This document shows positions 41,221 to 43,556 of a stretch of 43,556 nt of DNA, piece after piece (the first letter of the stretch is position 1; each line of letters opens with the position of its first letter). Under the pieces are notes generated by a model. The model had not been told where the DNA came from, searched no databases, and saw nothing but the letters and a program-made list of their open reading frames with translations. Location: positions 1 through 43,556 of the forward strand of contig PDPC01000040.1 in NCBI GenBank assembly GCA_002747355.1. Reading direction: 5' to 3'. The position numbers and the translations under genes are program-made. Source of the stretch: Pseudomonadota bacterium (GTDB taxonomy: Bacteria; Myxococcota_A; Polyangia; GCA-2747355).

Positions 41221-41757
41221 CTAGCCGACGCCAGCCTTACCGACCTTGCGACGGATCGTCTCCTCGACATACTTGATGCCTTTGCCCTTATAGGGCTCGG
41301 GCGGACGCTGGTCGCGGATCACCGCGGCGAGCTGACCGACCACCTCTTTGTCGATGCCGGTGAGCCGTAGCTGGTTCTTCTCGACCTTGGCGCTGACGCC
41401 CTCGGGCAGCATCACCTCGATCGGATGAGAGTACCCAAGCGCCAGAGCGATGGTGCTCCCCTTAACCTCGGCGCGATAACCCACGCCGTTGACCTCAAGG
41501 GTTCGAGTGAAGCCTTCGCTCACTCCGGTGACCATGTTCTGCAGCAGAGCTCGGGCCAGACCGTGCATCGCGCGCGAATTGCGCGTGTCGTCCGGTCGCT
41601 GCACCGTGACGGTGCCGTCCTCGACCTCGAAGCTGACCACGGGCGGACGCTTGCGGGCGAGCTCACCCTTGGGGCCCTTGACCTTGAGCTCGTCCCCATC
41701 GAGCGTGATGGTCACGCCTTTGGGTACACTGATTGGTTTCTTGCCAATGCGGGACAC
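41221..41757 (-). CDS. rplF: 50S ribosomal protein L6 (uL6)
   Basis: 178 residues. MSRIGKKPISVPKGVTITLD opens the first of two repeated domains. GVSEGFTRTLEVNGVGYRAEVKG, LALGYSHPIEVMLP and the closing RDQRPPEPYKGKGIKYVEETIRRKVGKAG are typical. Confidence 0.98.
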   Translation of the reverse strand: MSRIGKKPISVPKGVTITLDGDELKVKGPKGELARKRPPVVSFEVEDGTVTVQRPDDTRNSRAMHGLARALLQNMVTGVSEGFTRTLEVNGVGYRAEVKGSTIALALGYSHPIEVMLPEGVSAKVEKNQLRLTGIDKEVVGQLAAVIRDQRPPEPYKGKGIKYVEETIRRKVGKAGVG

Positions 41758-41811
41758 GATCTCACCTTGAACGAGCTCGAAGGCTCGCCTCGCAACGTAA
41801 CGCCGAGAGCG

Positions 41812-42210
41812 CTACCAGACCTCGCAGATGACCTCGCCGCCGACGCTGCTGCTTCGCGCGCCGCGGTCCGTCATCACGCCCTTCGAGGTGGTGAGGATGG
41901 CCACACCCTGGCCACCTCGCACCTTGGGGATCTCGGTCTTGCCGACGTACAGACGACGGCCCGGACGAGAGATCCGCTTCAGCCCCTCGATGGCGCAGCG
42001 ATTGTCCATGGACCACTTCAGATCGATCTGCAGCACGCCCTGCGGCTTGCGCTCGATCTGGCGGAAGTCCTCGATGAAGCCCTCTGTCTTGAGGATCTCG
42101 GCGATGTGCGTCTTCATCCGAGACACAGGCACGTCTACGCGCGCTTTGCGCCCAATGATCGCGTTGCGGATGCGCGTCAGCATATCGGCGATGGGGTCGG
42201 TCATGCTCAT
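41812..42210 (-). CDS. rpsH: 30S ribosomal protein S8 (uS8)
   Basis: 132 residues. MSMTDPIADMLTRIRNAI is the classical start. RPGRRLYVGKTEIPKVRGGQGVAILTTSKGVMTDRGAR and the closing VGGEVICEVW are conserved. In enterics S8 represses the spc operon; no evidence on that here. Confidence 0.98.
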   Translation of the reverse strand: MSMTDPIADMLTRIRNAIIGRKARVDVPVSRMKTHIAEILKTEGFIEDFRQIERKPQGVLQIDLKWSMDNRCAIEGLKRISRPGRRLYVGKTEIPKVRGGQGVAILTTSKGVMTDRGARSSSVGGEVICEVW

Positions 42211-42220
42211 CTTAATCGCC

Positions 42221-42400
42221 CTACCAGCTGGACTTCACGACACCGGGGATCTCGCCCCGGAGCGATAGATTGCGGAAACAAATGCGGCAGATGCCGAACT
42301 TCCGCAGATACCCACGCGGCCGTCCACAGACGGCGCAGCGGTTGCGGTGCCGCACCTGGAACTTGTGCTTCTTCGGAACCATATCGACGGTCTTGGCCAT
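42221..42400 (-). CDS. rpsN: 30S ribosomal protein S14 (uS14), short zinc form
   Basis: 59 residues, read directly from the sequence between rpsH and rplE. It contains [20 protein letters not shown], giving the zinc ligands C22, C25, C38 and C41, and ends [16 protein letters not shown]. This is the four-Cys type (about 60 residues), not the 100-residue zinc-free type. The start ATG 42400 lies 6 bp past the rplE stop; the stop is 10 bp before the rpsH start. Confidence 0.96.
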   Translation of the reverse strand: MAKTVDMVPKKHKFQVRHRNRCAVCGRPRGYLRKFGICRICFRNLSLRGEIPGVVKSSW

Positions 42401-42406
42401 CGTTAT

Positions 42407-43027
42407 CTACCTCCGGAAGGGCATGCCGAGGTGCTTGAGCAGCGCCCGGCCCTCGTCGTCGGTCTTGGCGGTCGTGACGATCGTGATGTTCAGCCCGTGG
42501 ATCTTCTCGATCTTGTCGTAGTCGATCTCGGGGAAGATGATCTGCTCACGCACACCGAGGGTGAAGTTGCCGCGCCCATCGAAGGCCCGCGGAGACACGC
42601 CTTTAAAGTCCCGGGTTCGCGGCAGCGCGAAGGTGACGAGACGATCAAAGAACTCATACATCCGCTCGCGACGCAGGGTCACCATACAGCCGATGCGCTG
42701 GCCCTGCCGCAGCTTGAAGGCCGCGATGGATTTGCGAGCCTGGGTGACCACCGGCTTCTGACCGCAGATCGCCGTCATCTCCTGCTCGGCAGAGTCGATC
42801 AGCTTCGGGTTCTGCAGCGCCTCGCCGAGCCCCATGTTGACCACAATCTTGACCAACCGCGGCGCAGCCATGGGAGTGGAGTAGGAGAACTCCTTCATCA
42901 GCTTCGGCAGCACCTCCTCGCCGTACATCGCGCGAAGCCGCGCCGGTTTGGTGCGCTTGACGAAGGGCTCGGGCCCTTTGCCCTTACCCTTCTTGCCTTT
43001 GCCGCCTTTATTGGCTTCCTTTGCCAT
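42407..43027 (-). CDS. rplE: 50S ribosomal protein L5 (uL5)
   Basis: 206 residues; the family is about 180. An N-terminal extension of some 20 residues is Lys/Gly-rich ([15 protein letters not shown]). The core is standard: [80 protein letters not shown] and the end [11 protein letters not shown]. It anchors 5S rRNA and contacts the P-site tRNA. Confidence 0.97.
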   Translation of the reverse strand: MAKEANKGGKGKKGKGKGPEPFVKRTKPARLRAMYGEEVLPKLMKEFSYSTPMAAPRLVKIVVNMGLGEALQNPKLIDSAEQEMTAICGQKPVVTQARKSIAAFKLRQGQRIGCMVTLRRERMYEFFDRLVTFALPRTRDFKGVSPRAFDGRGNFTLGVREQIIFPEIDYDKIEKIHGLNITIVTTAKTDDEGRALLKHLGMPFRR

Positions 43028-43100
43028 CTCTATCTCCGCCGCGGTGCTGCTGAGCGCCGTCTTTGAGCGCCCTCACCGCGATGCCTTCCAAGCCGCGAAT

Positions 43101-43415
43101 CTACTCGATCGTCTCGCCAGTCTTCGTCGAGACCCGCACCTTGCGGCCGTCCTCGAGCCGCTCAATCCGGGTGCGGCACGGAGCCTGGGCTTTGGCGTCC
43201 CAGAGCTGGACGTTGGAGATGTGGATCGTGCCCTCTTTCTCCACGATCCCGCCCTGCGGATGCTTTTGGCTCGGTCGCACGTGACACTTGATCAGGTTGA
43301 CCTTCTCGACCTTCACGCGGCCCTTCTTCGGGTCGACGAAGAGCACCTTGCCGCGACGCTCGACGTCCTTACCCGCGATAACCACGACCTCGTCTCCTTT
43401 ACGGATATGGGCCAT
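43101..43415 (-). CDS. rplX: 50S ribosomal protein L24 (uL24)
   Basis: 104 residues. The KOW motif is HIRKGDEVVVIAGKDVERRGKVLFVDPKKGRVKVEKVN-like at the N-terminus, followed by GGIVEKEGTIHISNVQLW. It starts the 50S assembly. Its ATG shares one base with the rplN stop. A 73-bp spacer precedes rplE. Confidence 0.97.
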   Translation of the reverse strand: MAHIRKGDEVVVIAGKDVERRGKVLFVDPKKGRVKVEKVNLIKCHVRPSQKHPQGGIVEKEGTIHISNVQLWDAKAQAPCRTRIERLEDGRKVRVSTKTGETIE

Positions 43416-43556
43416 TAGAGCACCTCCGGAGCGAGCGAGATGATCTTCATGAACTTACGCGCGCGTAGCTCGCGAGCGACCGGACCGAAGATGCGGCTGC
43501 CGATTGGCTCCTTGTTGTTGTCTATCAGCACGGCCGAGTTGTTGTCGAAGCGAATA
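43415..43556 (-). CDS. rplN: 50S ribosomal protein L14 (uL14), C-terminal part
   Basis: Only the last 46 residues lie in the window; the 5' part is beyond the edge. The visible part reads [20 protein letters not shown] and then [24 protein letters not shown], the conserved L14 C-terminus. The position upstream of rplX is the standard spc order. Confidence 0.95.
   Translation of the reverse strand, partial: IRFDNNSAVLIDNNKEPIGSRIFGPVARELRARKFMKIISLAPEVL

Overview
This window is GC-rich chromosomal DNA from a bacterium of the Myxococcota / former Deltaproteobacteria type. The assignment is inferred from protein style. There is a Ser/Thr kinase with the HRDVSPQN active-site motif and PEGA domains, and beside it an FHA-domain sigma-54 activator. 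There is also a secreted protein with MopE-type CNGxDDDCDG repeats and a MYXO-CTERM-like tail, an AgmX-like envelope protein and many lipoproteins. No rRNA, tRNA, CRISPR array or intact transposon was seen.

Layout. 1-7.4 kb: envelope and signalling genes (SnoaL-like protein, SpoIID/MopE protein, a lipoprotein plus TPR/PEGA-like pair, kinase, FHA-sigma54 regulator). 7.4-7.75 kb: the stub of an OFA-type MFS transporter that runs into a dispersed repeat. 7.7-18.7 kb: a lipoprotein, diacylglycerol kinase-like protein, Lnt, a large secreted beta-propeller/HEAT/TSP3 protein with a Lys/Ala tail, an AgmX-like protein, isoaspartyl peptidase and a LysE-type exporter. 19.1-22.1 kb: TCA operon mdh-sucC-sucD. 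22.5 kb: single-domain response regulator. 23.2-28.9 kb: shikimate operon aroB / aroD-aroE-aroA (one trifunctional ORF) / aroK / aroC, all joined by 1-4 nt overlaps. 28.9-31.5 kb, minus strand: flagellar export genes fliO-fliP-fliQ-fliR. 31.8-33.2 kb: a lipoprotein with two OB-like modules. 33.7 kb to the end, minus strand: the spc/alpha ribosomal operon rplN-rplX-rplE-rpsN-rpsH-rplF-rplR-rpsE-rpmD-rplO-secY-map-rpmJ-rpsM-rpsK-rpsD-rpoA-rplQ, without adk and infA in their common places.

The most unusual items are these. (1) The AroD-AroE-AroA fusion, with an AroC that carries a C-terminal helical extension resembling an AroQ chorismate mutase; four ORFs cover the whole route from DAHP to chorismate. 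(2) A MITE-like dispersed element of about 155 bp with AGAGCGCTGA terminal inverted repeats, present four times; two copies form the stop codon of the adjoining gene and one abuts a truncated transporter. (3) A second dispersed repeat (two copies), one of which supplies the apparent start codon of fliP. (4) A perfect 14-bp stem palindrome inside the lnt coding tail. (5) Short exact tandem arrays of 16 bp and 15 bp.

Start codons were chosen from domain conservation, signal peptides, Shine-Dalgarno sequences and gene overlaps. No database search was possible, so family names rest on recognised motifs.
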